From Mycogone perniciosa (taxonomy: Eukaryota; Ascomycota; Sordariomycetes; Hypocreales; Hypocreaceae), in the NCBI GenBank assembly GCA_025331125.1, contig JAOALB010000275.1, positions 1 through 33,425 of the forward strand: DNA of 33,425 nucleotides, given 5' to 3'. Under the pieces are notes generated by a model, which saw only the letters and a list, made by a program, of their open reading frames with translations, had not been told where the DNA came from and ran no database searches. The translations under genes were made by a program, and so were the position numbers. Below are positions 17,441 to 31,300 of this stretch, piece after piece (positions within the stretch are counted from its first letter, which is position 1; each line of letters opens with the position of its first letter).

Positions 17441-19399
17441 AAAGTATTCTTTAAATTCCCAGGAGTTATATTCCTCTTTATAGTTTTTCTATTTTATTAA
17501 ATATTAGCGTTTATTATTTTTTATCTTTATAGCTTTAATTTCTTTAACTTTATACCTTTCTTTAATTAATAGGATTTTAATTAAATTTATAATTAATTTA
17601 TTTTTTAATTTATTTTATAATAGTTTTTTAAGTAGTAAAATATAAAATATTTAGTAAATTTAAATATTATTTAGTAGTATAAGTTTATAAGTAACTTTTA
17701 AAATAACTTTTTTAATTAAGTAAAGTTTAAGTTTCTTAAAATTTAATTTATTGCTTAATTGTTTTATTTTAATATTTACAGTCTTTTTTTAGCGAATAAT
17801 AATATAAGTAGACTATATCTCTCTTTTTAAAGATTAATCCTTTTAATTTATACTTATTAGTATAGTTTTTTATTTTTTTCCTATATAAAGTAAAGGTATA
17901 CTTGTATTTTTTTATATCACTGCCTTATATCTTTAGCTTTAATTTATACTTTATTAATATATAGGCGTTTTTTAGCGCTTTATATATCTTTAATATAAAG
18001 CTATAGTTAATATATATAAGGCTAAGTTTAGTTAATTTTAAAATATTACTATTATAGGATATTTATGCAATTAATAGCTTTTAATTTAATTGTTTTAGTT
18101 AAAGTTAATATAACTTTTTAAATAAACCTTAATAATCTAATTAATGCATTGTATTTATCTATATATCTATAAGTAATATATAGTATTAAGTTTATAGTTT
18201 ATATTTAATTAATTTATAAATACTTACTAGAATTTAAATATAAAGGTTAATCTTTAATTAAAAATAATCTTAGCTAGAATTATATAATTAGCTGCAATAA
18301 ATCGCAAAAATATATAGATTAATGTTTTTATATTTATTGCTTTTTTATATAAAAAGAAATAAAAGTATTTAATAAATTAGTCTATAATTATTAAAATATT
18401 ATTATATTTAACTTTTACTTTTAATTTAATAATTAATAGTAATTTAGTAATAAAGTTTAATAAAATTAACTTTTATTGTTATTCTAGTATTAATAAAGGT
18501 TATAGTTTCCTATATAGTTTATATTTCAAAGGTTTAATCATTTTATAAGTTATATAATAAAAAATAATATTTTATACTATTTCCTTAAACTTTTAAAACT
18601 TAAAATACTTTTATATTTATTTATAGGTTTTATAAATACTTTTATATCTATATATTAATTATTAATAAACTTTTATAACTATATTCTTTTAAAGTTTATT
18701 TAAGATTTAAATCTTTTTATTTTCTTATTAAATTCTTTATATATAGTTTAAAGTACTATTTGTTAAAAGTATCTTTTAAGGGTTTATTTTAAGATCTGCT
18801 TAATATATTTAATCTTTCCCTAGTTATAATTAGCTTATCTATTAAGCGTATCTGCTTATTTGTTTTTAAATCCTTTTTAGTAGATTAAGATATAGTTAAA
18901 TTTTAAAAGGTATTCTATATAGCAGATTTATCTTTAAAAGAGTTATTAAACTATCGCGAAATATATAATATTTTTATAGTTAATATATACTTTAACTTTA
19001 TATATTCATTTAAATAGGTAATATTACTATTCTTTAAATGCAAGAATAATAGTAAAAGTCTTTTTATTATATATTAAGTAATTTAGGTTTACGTTATATA
19101 ATGCTTTAAAGTAAAAGGCAATAAAGTATAGTTTATTATTTTTATCCTTTTAATTAAATTAAGCTTTTATAGTAAAGTTAAAAGTATATATTTTAATTTT
19201 TATTTCATTAAATAAGTTAAATATAATACATATAGGTTTTTCTAAGATAAATTACTTAAATTTATTAAAGGCTTCCTATATATTTAATACTTATATAAAC
19301 TTTTAATCCTTTTTAGTAAATTTATATAAAGTTTATATAATACTTTTATAGTTTTTAATAAATTATTAATAATAATTAATAAATTGTAAAAAGCTTTAG

Positions 19400-19900
19400 A
19401 CTTTATTAACTATTATAGGTATAGGCTAATTTTATACTGCTTATATTTTTAATAAACTTATATAAATTCTTTTAAAAGTAATAATATACTTTAAAAAAGT
19501 AACTTTTTATATATAGAATTTGCATTTTTTTTAGTTTTATAGGTAGTTTAGTATTTTATAGTATCTATAATACTTTATAGATATATACTTTATATTCTGT
19601 AAAGGTATTTAAAAAAATTAAAATATTAGTTAAATAAATAACTATAAAGATATTAAAGTACTCTTTTAATATATTATTAATTATTTTTTAGAATATTGCA
19701 GGGACCTTAATAAAACTGACAAATAGAATTAAATATTTAAATAAATTGTATTTAATTTAAAACACAGTTATTTATTTATATCTTTCTTTAATTTAAATAA
19801 AGTTATAAATGCCTTTAAAATCTAATACTATAAACTATTTCTTTTTATATAGTTTATCCTATAATCTTATAATTAATAGTAGTAGAGTTTTATTTTTAAT
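19400..19900 (-). pseudogene. Gypsy reverse transcriptase relic
   Basis: Minus-strand translation gives LILFVSFIKVPAIF for the usual MPFGLxNAPATF, then ILKEYFNIFIVIYLTNILIF for the usual LREYLDIFVVVYLDDILIF, then KKCKFYIKKV and FLKYIITFKRIYIS for KCEF...FLGYIIS. The catalytic YLDD box has become YLTN (19629-19640), so both metal-binding aspartates are lost. Several stop codons are present. Family assignment is firm, activity impossible. Confidence 0.88.
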
Positions 19901-20744
19901 AGTAGCTTTATTAAACTATTAATAGTTTATAATTAACTATAATTTACCTCTTTTCTTTAATATAAATATAATAAAATAACCTGCTTTTAATAAAGAGGGT
20001 TAAATATACCTTTTAATTAATATATTATTTAAATAGTTATATAGGCTTTTTAGCTTTTTTTTATTTAAATTATAAATTTTATAAAAGGTAATACTTATAT
20101 TATCTTTAAGTTTAATTATATAGTTTTATTAGCTATATTCTAGTAGCTTTATATTAAATATTTCCTTAAATAGTTTATTATATTTTTAGTATTCTTTAAA
20201 GATGTTTTGCAGTTAATTTAATAATACTACTATTTTAAGGCTTTTTATTTTAAGTATTTTATTAATATTATTAAATACTTTTTATAAAAAGGCAATTATT
20301 CTTTAAATCTATTTATTTTTCCCTTTACTTTATTTAAGTTTTATTCTTAAATACATTATTTCTATAATTAAATTAAAGGTAACTTTTTTAATTCCTTTTT
20401 TTAATATATTTAAGGGTTTTATATAGGATTTTTACCCTGCAGCTAAAGCCTTTTTAATAGTTTTAATTATTAAAAAAGCTTTATTATTGCATTAATAAAG
20501 CTAGCTATTCTTTTAATTAATATCAAAGTTATTATATTTTCATTAAAGTTAACTAAAAATAATATTATATTTATTAATATTTACTATATTGCAAAAAACT
20601 ACTCTTTTATATTTAGCGATTTTAAACTTAAAATAATTAATTTTTTACTTAACCTATCTATTATTATATATAAAGGCTCCTCTTTTTATTTAATAAAGTT
20701 AATATAGTTTTTTTTTTTTTTAAAGTAACTATAAGCGATTTATA

Positions 20745-20815
20745 GTTATAAGTATAATAAAATTACCTATTACTCCGCTATCTATTAATATATATAGCCG
20801 ATATCCTTTCATTAT
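20745..20815 (-). pseudogene. Gypsy aspartic protease core relic
   Basis: Minus strand reads ILIDSGVIGNFI, the retropepsin active-site segment (usual ALIDSGATGNFI). The DSG triad is still present at 20775-20783 although the surrounding frame is broken. Confidence 0.75.
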
Positions 20816-22507
20816 TATCTTTAATTTCAAATATAGTAAATCTTTATTATTGCTTTTATTATCTAATATTTTAAGAGATATAATTAAGTAATTATTACTT
20901 TATAGCCCTTTTATAAAGAATATTAATTATTTCCTAATTTTCTTTTTTTTATATAGATTTTATAGTTAATTAAGGTTCTTTAAAGTAAATGCTACCTTCT
21001 TTTATTATAGGCAGTTCTTTTATAGGTAATAAAGTTAAACTGGTTCCTATACAGCTCTTTTATGATTTAATTAATCTCTTTATCTTTTAAGGTAGGTTTA
21101 TACTTTATATATTTCTATATTTATTATTATTAAAGTTTTTCCTATAAATAAATAATATATTTATCCTTTTAATAGTATATATAGTCTAGTAATAAATATA
21201 AAGTATTATTAGTTTATTATAAATATTAATATTATAATTTATTTTATTTATATATAATATACTTTAAACTATTATATTTTAAATAATATTATTCATTGCA
21301 TTTAAACCTTTTATTATAGTAAAAGTACTATTTTATTAATTTCTTTTAGCAGTAAATATAGTATCTTTTAGACTTATATCTTTTAAGCTTTTATAGCTAA
21401 TAGTATTCTTTTAAGGTTTTAGTATTTAATTAAGAATAATAATCTTAAAGTCTAAATACTATATAGTTATAGTCTATTCTTTAAAAGTATTATAATCCTA
21501 TACCTATTTTATAAGGTAAAACAGGATTTTAATTGGAGATGTATTATACTTTACTGTCTTTTAAAAGTATATTATATACCTATATATAATATAAGTGACT
21601 TTAAATATAGTATAATGCTTTTTATAAATAAGGTTATTTACAGTATAGTTTCTTTATATACAAAAATATATAGGTGCTTTATATATAGCTAAAATAATTA
21701 AAATAGCTTTAATAGCTATTTTATTATTAGCTTTATTTTATATATAAAGCTATCTATATAGGTATAGGTTTAACCTATTTTACTATATACCTATAGTAGC
21801 TCTTTTAACTAAATTTAAATAGTATTTATTTAATTTACTTTTAAGGTTACTATTTATAGGTAATATATTTTCTAGTTTTAAAGGTATAGTATTATATAGT
21901 AATAGTCTATATTATAACAGCTTACTTTTATTTTTATTATTAAAGTTACTGCTATTAGTTTATTTTTTATTACTTATCGTAATTTTATTAAAATATTAAT
22001 AGTTAATTATAATAACTATTTATTTATTTAAAATACTGTTATTTTTATTTAACTTTATATAGCTAAAGTCTAGGTTGTGTTTTATTAAACTGTTTAGGTT
22101 TAATAAATATTTATTTACTTTATTTTCTTTAAAGCTATTTTTAAAAGTTAAAAATTTAAAGTTTAATGAATATCCCTTTTAATTTATTATAAATATCTTT
22201 TTAGGTTATTTTAAATATTATTTACTTTTATCTTTATTAAATTTATAAATAAAGCAGCTATTATTATAATATATAGTCTAGCTAAATAATATATAATTAA
22301 TAGTTTTTAAAATTATATGAACCTTTTATTTAACTTATAATGCAGGCTTTTAAAATTTATTAGTTTTTAGCTTTTATAAAGCTTTATAGTCCTTTAAAAA
22401 GTATTTTAACTTATTATAGTTATAATAAATAACCTTTACCTTTCCCTTTTACATAGTATTTAAATTTGTTTAACTAGGCCTTTTATTATTAAAGCTAGTA
22501 ATATATT

Positions 22508-23087
22508 TATTAAAAAGGAGGGCTAAAAAGTAAGGATTTTAGTGTATTTAGGTAAGCTTCCTATTCTGGCTAGACCCGGAATCAGGCCCGACGCTAGGAC
22601 TAAGTTTTAAAGGAACTTTAATATAAGTTAGGAAATTTCTGTTATCTTTAACGATAACAATTAAGCTAAGACTAGCTACCCCGCCTACCCTAAATTTAAT
22701 ATAATAGGTATAATGGCTATTGTGAAAAATTTAATTAAAATGGTTTCCTGTTTATATAGCTGTAAGTCGATTTAGACGATTTCCTATATAAATAAATTTT
22801 GCAGAAAATAGGAATAAAGCTATAAACCTAATTCTACTGCTATATTCCTATTATTTAATCGGAGGACTATTATAAAAGACAAAGCTATTATTTATATAAT
22901 TACTTTTATACTAGCTGTATATACACTAAATATTCTATAGCTTCTAGCTATTAGATTATCTATAATTTAATTATTTATCTATTATTAGCCCAATTAAACT
23001 CTTAGTCTTTTCTTTATTATTGTATTATATATAGTGTCCTAAAAGCTATATATAAATAAAGTTTAATATAACCTTATTATTTTAATA
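22508..23087 (+). repeat. 5' LTR of the Copia element
   Basis: 580 bp, the same length as 28400-28979 and alignable end to end. Differences are mostly C/T or G/A, with each copy damaged at different sites. Confidence 0.9.
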
Positions 23088-23764
23088 AGTTATAAGCCTA
23101 GGAGAGTTTTCCTTGGGTCTCTATTAGTGGATTCTTTTAGTAGTTACAGCACTTCCCTTAACGCTATTACAGCACTTATAGCAGGTTTTTTATAGTGTTT
23201 ATTTTAGTGCTTATATTAGCACTTTTAGGATTTTAGCTACCTAAAGCTATTCCTAGCCTTTTACTCTAAATACTATTGCAGTTATAGTAATACTACTTGT
23301 ATTACTACCTTTATATATTATATAGTATATTCCTTATTTATATAGCATTTAGGTCTAATGTTAGCAGTATAAATCGACTTATTAAGGCTTTTAATAGCCC
23401 TATTTCTTTAATTAAATATAATAGCTCTCCCTAGCAGTAAAGGGATTTATTTATTTAGGTGTAGAATATAGAATAAAAGCTTTAGGTATAGAGGGATTTT
23501 ACTAAGATAGTAAAGGCATAGTTAAGGGGTTAAAATAATACTATAACTCAGCTATCTAATACCTTAACTAGCCTAGCTGCTGCTATTTTAAGTCTTTAAC
23601 CTTAATAGACTATAAGTCTAATAAAGGTTAATCCTATAGCCCCTATTTCAGTGCCAATATAAACTCCCACCTTTATTCCTATACCTATTCAAATTCCATT
23701 TTTATTAATTCTTTAACCTTAAACTACTATTTTAACTTTAAATAGTAGTTTTATTAAAAAGGCA

Positions 23765-24500
23765 TTAAAAAAGGTCTATAGCTTTCCAGAAAGCTATAAG
23801 CTAATAGGTCTTAATAACTTTAATTAGTGGAAACAGTCCTTAAGTATTATATTAAGGGTTATAGATTACTATGCCTTTATAGAAAATCCTATAGTTACTA
23901 ATTTTTCGTCTCATTTAAAATAAGCTTTATTATTTATATTAATTAGGGATAGCTTAACAGCTATTCCTGCTGTATCTATTATTTAGATTCAAAGCTTAAA
24001 AAAAGCATTTTTAGTATTACAGAGACTATATAGTTACTTTAATATACTTTAAAAAGATTCCCTTTATAGGGAATTTCACTTATTAAATTACAGTAATTAT
24101 AAAGGATCTTTCGCTGAATTTAGTACTACCTTTAATAGCTTATTAGTTAAGTTAACTATTTTAAAGGTTAATATTAATATACTAGATTAAGTAAATTAAT
24201 GTTTAAATTCCCTAAAAAGACCTATCCTGAATAGGCTAAGAGGATTAAAGGAACTATTAAATCTAGCAGAGCTATCAAGTAACTAACTAAAGGTTTTAAT
24301 ATTTAGTTTCTTATAGCAGATATACTAGAAGAGACTAGGAATCTATCTTCTACTGCATATAAGGTTAATAAGGCCTTAGGGCCTTCTAAACCCCTTAAAG
24401 ATCAATCAGTACCTCCTAGATCTAAAGGTTAAAAGCTAGCTTCTAACTCCTATAAAAGGAAGAATTAAAACGATAATCAGAAACAAGCTAAAGAGGATTA
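23765..24500 (+). pseudogene. Copia gag relic
   Basis: Reads KVYSFPESYKLIGLNNFN*W then KQSLSIILRVIDYYAFI, the L-G-x-N-(F/Y)-x-x-W core of Copia gag proteins. The stop before the tryptophan is a TAG that would be CAG undamaged. Further stops follow. Confidence 0.7.
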
Positions 24501-26639
24501 TGCTTTTACTAGTATATATAATCTAGCTACTAGAGGGTATAGCTTAACAGAGCTATTAAAAGATTCCTTTACTAAATCTATTACTAGTTTAGATAGTAAT
24601 CGAAATCTTTTATAAGCCTTAAACACTAAAAAAAAGAGAAAGTCTTTAATATCCCTTAACTCCCCTAGACTTCCTATTTAGGATAGTCTATTATATAATA
24701 CTGGATCTATAGTTTATATAGTTAATTCTAGAAAATAGTTTATAGACTATAAACTTAATAATAGGGAACTTAGCGTTATTTATATTAAAGGGGGTCCTAT
24801 TACACTTAAAGGAATAAATACAGCCACTTTTAATATCCTTGATAAAGATAATTAATATAAAAAGATAATACTGTTAAATACCCTTTATTGCCTATAGCTA
24901 GATATAAACTTTATAAGTGGTTTAAGGTATTACTAAGTTAAAGGATATATATAGTATAATACTTTTTTTACGAAAATTATACAGCTAATAAAGCTATTAA
25001 ATCCTTTAAAATATAGTTTTTTTCTTATAATTAAAGGATATACTACACTATACAGCTATATAAATAGCTATAAAGCTATAAGCTTTATATAGGTTTAAAT
25101 TCCTGCTATTAGTAAAAAAAGGCTTAAAAATATATTACTATTCTAGAAGTAACAGCTTTAAAAAAACAATTAACTAGATTTAGTCCTAGGCTTATTAAAA
25201 AGAATAATCTTAAGGGAAAGGATTTCTTTAAACTCTTTAAAACCCTAGGCTAAATAGAGGAGAAGGGGCCCTGTATACCTTTATTACCTAAAGAAATAAG
25301 GGGGAATAAGCCTATAAAGGATACCTTTATAGAGGAAAGGCCCTATATACTTAAAGAATCCTCTATTACCGAAGATTTAGAAGTTGTTAAGCTATTTAAA
25401 CTAGAGGGAGATACTATTATTAATAGTAATTCTAGCTATAAGCTACTAAAGTAGCCCTTTTATAGCATAAAAGACTAGGTTATATTAGTTTAAGTCTATT
25501 AAAGAAGACTGCTAAAATAACTACTGGAATTCTTAACTTTAATTTTATTAAAGAGACTGAATTCTATTGCCTAGCATATAATAAAGGAAAAGCTATTAAG
25601 AGGCTTAATTTAAAGTTAATTCCTAATCCACTAACCTTTTTAAATTATTTAAAAGCTAATACTTTCTTTATAAAGCCAGGGCCTTATAACAAGGCCCCTA
25701 TTAGTCTTTTAATTATTAATAGAAAATCAAGATATAGGTAGCTATTCCTTTTAAAAGATTATAATGGACTTACCCTTTTAGCTACTATATAAAGCTTTAT
25801 AAATAGCCTGAAAACGCAGTATAACCAGTATCCTAAAGAATTCTATTATAATAGCAGAAAGAAAATTAATTAAGAACTTTAAACCTAGTTCTTTTCTTTA
25901 AAAATTATATATTCCTATAGCAGCCCTTATATTTATAAATAGAATAGTTTAATAGAATACTTTATTAAAGTTTTATTAAATAGGCTATAAGCTACTATTA
26001 TAATAGTTAACCTGGCGCTATATCTTTAGAATTTTATTATTACTGCAGTTTTTAAATTAACTAACTATACAGCTATTATTAACAGGGACTTTACCTTTTA
26101 TTAAAAATTATATAAAGACCTAGACTTTAATAAAGATTATAAACCTGATCTGCGAAAATATAGAATTATTAGCTTTTATTATAAAGTATTTATTCTATAA
26201 AAATAAAGGGCCAAGGGCTATAAATTAGCCCTTAAAACTAAAACTAGGAGACTATTAGTAGTTTTAAGTAGTAATACTTACTTTATTTATAGTCCAACTA
26301 GATATATAGTCTTTAAATCATTAACTATAAAGCTATATAAAGATAAAATTCCTAAGCTTTAAATCCTAGAGCCTATTATAGGTTAGGATAATAAGGAATT
26401 AAAGGGAGAAATAAAGTTAGATTTTATAAATTAAATAATTCCTAGCTTTTAAAATATTAATCCCTTACTCCTTAACCCTATTTTAAAGGGAGTACCTACT
26501 ACTATTCCCCTTATTACTATACTAGTTATATAAGACTCTATAGTTATAAAGGATCCTATAGATATAGATATATCCTATTTTCTCTATAATAGCGTTAAAA
26601 AGCTAGCCTTTCCAGCTGCTGCAGCACAAGACCTACAAA

Positions 26640-27420
26640 CACTCAAGCAAGTGCTTCATAGTCTTAATAAAACCAAGTGGCTAAAAGCGATTTATAGCGA
26701 ATTTAACCAGCTAATCGAATAATATACCTTTGCCTTTATTAAGCGTAATAGTATTCTTAAAGGCAGGAATCCTATTACTAGTCGATTAGTTTTAAAGACT
26801 AAGAAAGACTAGAATAATAAAATAGTAAAATTTAAAGCTAGATTAGTTGCTAGGGGTTTTTAATAACTAAAAGGAATAAATTTTAACTAAATATTCGCCT
26901 TAATAGCTGTTCCTTTTACCTAGCAGCTCCTATTAGCCTTAACTACTATTTATAACTAGGAAATTAAACAAATCGACTTTATTAGTGTATTTTTAATAGG
27001 ATATTTAAAGAAACTATTTTCTTAAACTTCCCTAAAAGATTTAAAGACTATACTAGTTAAGCTTCCTTTAAAATTAAGTTTATTTTTAGAAAGCTAGGTT
27101 ATAATCCTGATATAGATTAGGTTATTTAGTTACAGAAAGCTCTTTATAGCCTGAAACAGTCTCTTAAAGAATAGTAACAGGCTCTATAAGCCTTAGGAAA
27201 TAAACTAGGATATAATCCTTTAATTTTTAACTCTGCTATTCTCTATAATCTAAATAACAGTATTTTTATTATTATTTATATAAATAACTATCTTTTTATT
27301 AAACTAGATAAAGAAGCTATAGCTTAGCTAAAGCTAGCTTTTAATAAAGTTTATGCTATAAAAGATAAAGGCCCTGCCTTTTTCTTTTTAAGGGTTTAGA
27401 TAGTTGAAGATAGAAAAAGA
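26640..27420 (+). pseudogene. Copia reverse transcriptase relic (RVT_2)
   Basis: Reads TKWLKAIYSEFNQLIE, then KARLVARGF**LKGINF, FALIAVPFT and IKQIDFISVFLIG, the conserved order of Copia reverse transcriptase (usual FKARLVARGF.Q..G..Y, KTAFL.G). The catalytic YVDD box is IYINNYLFI at about 27275-27300: both aspartates have become asparagine by G-to-A. QQ after RGF has become two stops. The enzyme is dead. Confidence 0.9.
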
Positions 27421-27679
27421 GGCTTTTTTTAACTTTCCTAGAAATAGTATATTACTAAAGCTATAGAGTTTTTTAACCTTTAAAACTCTAAGCCTATCCA
27501 ATTACCCCTACAGCCTTTTATTTTAGCTAATAAAACTATAACTAAACTAGATAAAGCTAATACTAAGCTTTTTCAAGCTATTATTAATACTATCATCTAT
27601 TTAACAACTTATACTCAAGTAAATACCAGCTTTCTAGTCTAGTGGCTAGGTAGATAATTTCAAGGTCCTTATAAAAAGC

Positions 27680-28215
27680 ACTTAAATGCAGCCTGCAACC
27701 TATTACAGTATTTAAATAATACCTAGGATCTAGCTATTTAATATACTAGAAAATCTAGTCCTATACTTATTGGCTATTATAATAGTAATTTTGCTGGGGA
27801 TAAAGAATTAAGCAAATCGATTTATAGCTATATTATTATAGTTGTTAATAGATTAATTAGCTGGAAATTAAAGGTTAAGGTTAACTATCTGTCTTTCTAT
27901 ACTAGAAGTAGAGTTTATAGCTTTTATAGAAGCTACTAAAGAGATTTAATAGCTTATTAGCCTACATAAAAAAGTAGATTAACTAATTAAATAGCCAATC
28001 TCTTTACTTAATAATAATAAAAGTGCTATTTCTACCTTAAATAACCCTACCCTTTATAATCGAACAAAACATAATCTATTATAGTTTAATTATATTAAAA
28101 AACAAGTTAAAAATAGCGTTATTACAGTCAGTTATTTAAAAATTAGCAAAATAGTTACTTATAGGCTTACTAAACCTTTTCTAGGTCTAAAATTAAAGAA
28201 TTTTATAAGTTTCTT
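27680..28215 (+). pseudogene. Copia RNase H relic
   Basis: Reads RKSSPILIGYYNSNFAGDKE, then SYIIIVVNRLISWKL and RLTKPFLGLKL. These match the usual Copia RNase H landmarks (GY.DADWAGD..., SWKSKKQ, ADxLTKxL) and end the polyprotein shortly before the purine tract. The catalytic-type aspartate of DADWAGD reads NSNFAGD. Confidence 0.82.
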
Positions 28216-28390
28216 TAATTTTAAAATTTTACCTAAAGTATATACTTAAGGTTCTTACCCTTTTTATAGCTATTAGCTATCTTTATTATTTTCAACAATA
28301 TTAGCAATCCTTTTTATTTTTATATTCTAGTTACTTTCCTATATCTAGATCGTATATTTACTTTAAAGTTATATAGGATAGTATTTATTT

Positions 28391-28399
28391 TAAAGGGAG
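28391..28399 (+). other. Polypurine tract of the Copia element
   Basis: TAAAGGGAG immediately before the 3' LTR, the expected priming site for plus-strand synthesis. Confidence 0.7.
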
Positions 28400-28979
28400 T
28401 GTTAAAAAGGAGGGCTAAAAAGTAAGGATTTTAGTGCATTTGGGTAACCTTCCTATTCTGGCTAGACCTGGAATTAGGCTTAGCGCTAGGACCTAGTTTT
28501 AAAGGAACTTCGGTATAAGTTAGGAAATTTCTGTTATCTTTAATAATAACAATTAAGCTAAGACCAGCTACGCTGCTTACCTTAAACTTAATATAATAGG
28601 TATAATGGCTATTGTGAAAAATCTAACTAAAATAGTTTCCTATTTATATAGCTGTAAGTCAATTTAGACGATTTCCTATATAAATGAATTTTGCGGAAAA
28701 TAGGAATAAGGCTATAAACCTAATTCTACTACTATATTCCGATTATTTAGTCAGAGGACTATTATAAAACATAAAGCTATTGTTTATATAATCACTTCTA
28801 TACTAGCTATATATACACTAAATATTCTATAGCTTCTAGCTATTAGATTATTTATAATTTAATTGTTTATCTATTATTAGCTTAATTAGACTCTTAGTTG
28901 TTTCTTTATTACTGCATTATATATAGCTTTCTAGAAGCTATATATAAATAAGGTTTAGTATAACCTGATTATTTTAAAA
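28400..28979 (+). repeat. 3' LTR of the Copia element
   Basis: 580 bp with intact TGTTAAAAAGG start. It is followed by the ATACT duplication and then by the continuation of Gypsy gag. Confidence 0.9.
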
Positions 28980-30017
28980 ATACTTTTATTGCTTTTTACT
29001 TTAACTTATATATTTTTAATATTTATAAACTTATTTAAATTACTACTATCCTTTTTTTATATTTAAATAAAGTTTATAAAATAAATTATCCGCATTTATA
29101 TATTCTTTAATAAATTTAATAATACTTATATTTTAAAGGAATTTATAAACTTCCTTTTTAACTTTTAATTTAAATTTATTATAAAAATATTAAATAAAAG
29201 TAAAGTTTCTTTATTTAACTTTAAAAGTATAGTTTTTAAAGTATATAGTATAGTTAAAGTATTTTCTTTTTTAAACTAAATTTATAAGTTTATTTTCTAT
29301 AGAATACTTTTTACTAATATTATTAAAAATATTCTTTAATTCTTTTTTAAATTAATTATAACTGATAAATATAGTTTATATTTATTTATTAATATTAATT
29401 CTATTATTAAAGAAATCCCTTTAAATAGGTTTAAACTACTTTAAAGTATTCCTTTTAAGTTATTTAGCAGCTAAAAGAATTTTATTAATCTTTATATTAA
29501 AGCTAGTTAAAAAATAAGTAAAATAGTTATATAGTTAAGTAAAAAATAGTTAAAGTGCTATAATATTTTTATTAAAGTATTTAAAAGGCTATATTTTAAA
29601 TAACTCTTTTAAGTCTTTTAAAGGTTAGTTTCTTTTAGGGTTTAGTATAGGGTTTAGATTAGGTATAGGGGGTACTTGGTTTTATAAGTCTATAATAGCC
29701 GCTTACTATTAGTAAACTACCTGCTAAAGTCTAGTATTTTTAGCGACTAAGTACTAGTAGTGTTATTCCTGTTTTATATAGTTGGCTTTTATATATTAAA
29801 AGGCTTCCTTTATATAAATATAAAGTTATTTTATTTTATTAACTTTATTTTTATTTTCGCTTTTACTTATATTGTTATTTCTATTATAGTTTTATCTTTA
29901 GTTAAAAGGTAAAGTAAAGGGTAAAGTATTGGGACTATTGGAAAAGGACACTATAGCGGATATATTTGCAATATTATTTCAGATTTTTAATAGCCTTTTC
30001 AATAAAAGTTATTAATA

Positions 30018-30426
30018 TATAACGATCTAGTTTAATGTTTAAGGGATAAACTAAAGTTTATAGGTTTATATTAATAGAGAGGTTAATAATAAATACTAAG
30101 TAAAGTAATATAATTATAATTTTATAAAATAGGCGGTTTTAATAAACGTAATTTATTAATAACTGTTTAAGTAACTATATTAAATAAGTGATAAGCTAAT
30201 TGTATATATATAATAGAAATTTATATATAATTACTAATATTTTAGTAAATGTTTACTGTAATCATTATAATACTATAGTAATCGAGTAAATAATTATATA
30301 TTTTAGTGTAGTAAGTGTTTAAGTAATTGCTTTTAGTGCAGTAATTACTTTTCAATAATTGGTTAATGTAACTAATATTCTCCCATACCCCTATAACCTA
30401 GTCTTCGATATAGTTAAGTTATAACA
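30018..30426 (-). repeat. 5' LTR of the minus-strand Gypsy
   Basis: 409 bp, begins TATAACGATCTAG on the plus strand and ends TTATAACA with the CA intact. It is followed by the GAATA duplication and then older Gypsy sequence. Confidence 0.88.
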
Positions 30427-31243
30427 GAATATTAAATTTAACTAAATAATTTATTAAAACTAAGCAACTATTATAAACTTATAGAATTAGGCCCTACCTA
30501 CTCTATACTTTATACTAAACCTTAAAAGGAATTAACCTTTAAAGGCTTTAAAAAGGTTACTTAAAATATAGCCTTTTAAGTATTTAAATAAAAATACTAT
30601 AGTATTTTAAGTATTTTTGATTTTATTATATAATTGTTTGACTTATTTTTTAATTAACTTTAATATAAAGATTAATAAAGGGCTTTTAATTATTAAATAA
30701 CTTAAAAAGAATACTTTAAAGTAATTTAAACTTATTTGAAGGGATTTATTTAATAATAAAGTTAGTATTAAGAAATAAATATAAAGTATATTTACTAGCT
30801 ATAATTAATTTAAAGAAAAAAGAAATATCTTTATTAATATTAATAAAGAATATATTATAAAAAATAAATTTATAAATTTAATTTAAAAAGGAAAATACTT
30901 TAACTATACTATATACTTTAAAAACTATACTTTTAAAGTTAAATAAAAAGACTCTGCCTTTATTAAATACTTTTATAATAAATTTAAATTAAAAGTTAAA
31001 AGGGAGATTTATAAATTCCTTTATAATATAAATATTATTAAATTTATAAAAGAATATATAAATATAAATAATTTACTTTATAAACTTTATTTAAATATAA
31101 AAGAAGGATAATAGTAATTTAAAGAAATTTATGAATATTAAAGATATATAAATTAAAGTAAAAAGTAATAAAAATATATTGCTAGCTTTAATAATAAAAC
31201 ATTTAATTAAATAGATTTAAATACTATTTAAAGGGGAAAAATA

Positions 31244-31300
31244 AAGGTTATTTATTATAACTATAATAAGCTAGGATACTTTTTAAAGGACTATAAAGCT
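31244..31300 (+). pseudogene. RIP-destroyed gag zinc knuckle of the older Gypsy
   Basis: The plus strand reads VIYYNYNKLGYFLKDYKA. The spacing is exactly that of the retroviral-type CX2CX4HX4C knuckle, but all four zinc ligands (codons at 31253, 31262, 31277 and 31292) are tyrosine. TGY-to-TAY and CAY-to-TAY are single RIP-type changes. The same sequence occurs in the younger element at about 22385-22440. Confidence 0.8.

Larger units (their letters stand above)
22508..28979 (+). mobile_element. Copia-type LTR retrotransposon nested in the Gypsy gag
   Basis: Two 580-bp LTRs (22508-23087 and 28400-28979) start T(A/G)TTAAAAAGGAGGGC and end TTTTAA(T/A)A, that is TGTTA...TAACA before decay. Flanks are ATATT (22503-22507) and ATACT (28980-28984), a 5-bp duplication with one C/T change. 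The empty site survives in the older Gypsy copy (near 31165-31190, reverse strand), which confirms the insertion point. The order gag, protease, integrase, reverse transcriptase, RNase H, with integrase before reverse transcriptase, is the Copia arrangement. Total length is 6472 bp. Many in-frame stops are CAG-to-TAG or CAA-to-TAA. Confidence 0.93.
16311..30426 (-). mobile_element. Gypsy-type LTR retrotransposon, minus strand, RIP-decayed, carrying a nested Copia
   Basis: Two 409-bp direct LTRs (16311-16719 and 30018-30426) bound the element. The 5 bases outside are GAATA on both sides (16306-16310 and 30427-30431), a perfect target duplication. Minus-strand order, reading from 30017 leftward, is leader, gag (interrupted by the Copia at 22508-28979), zinc knuckle (about 22385-22440), protease (DSG at 20775-20783), reverse transcriptase (about 19400-19900), further pol, then a purine tract next to the 16311-16719 LTR. 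Without the Copia and its duplication it is about 7.6 kb, normal for Gypsy. Stops fill every frame. The strand follows from protease and reverse transcriptase. Confidence 0.9.
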
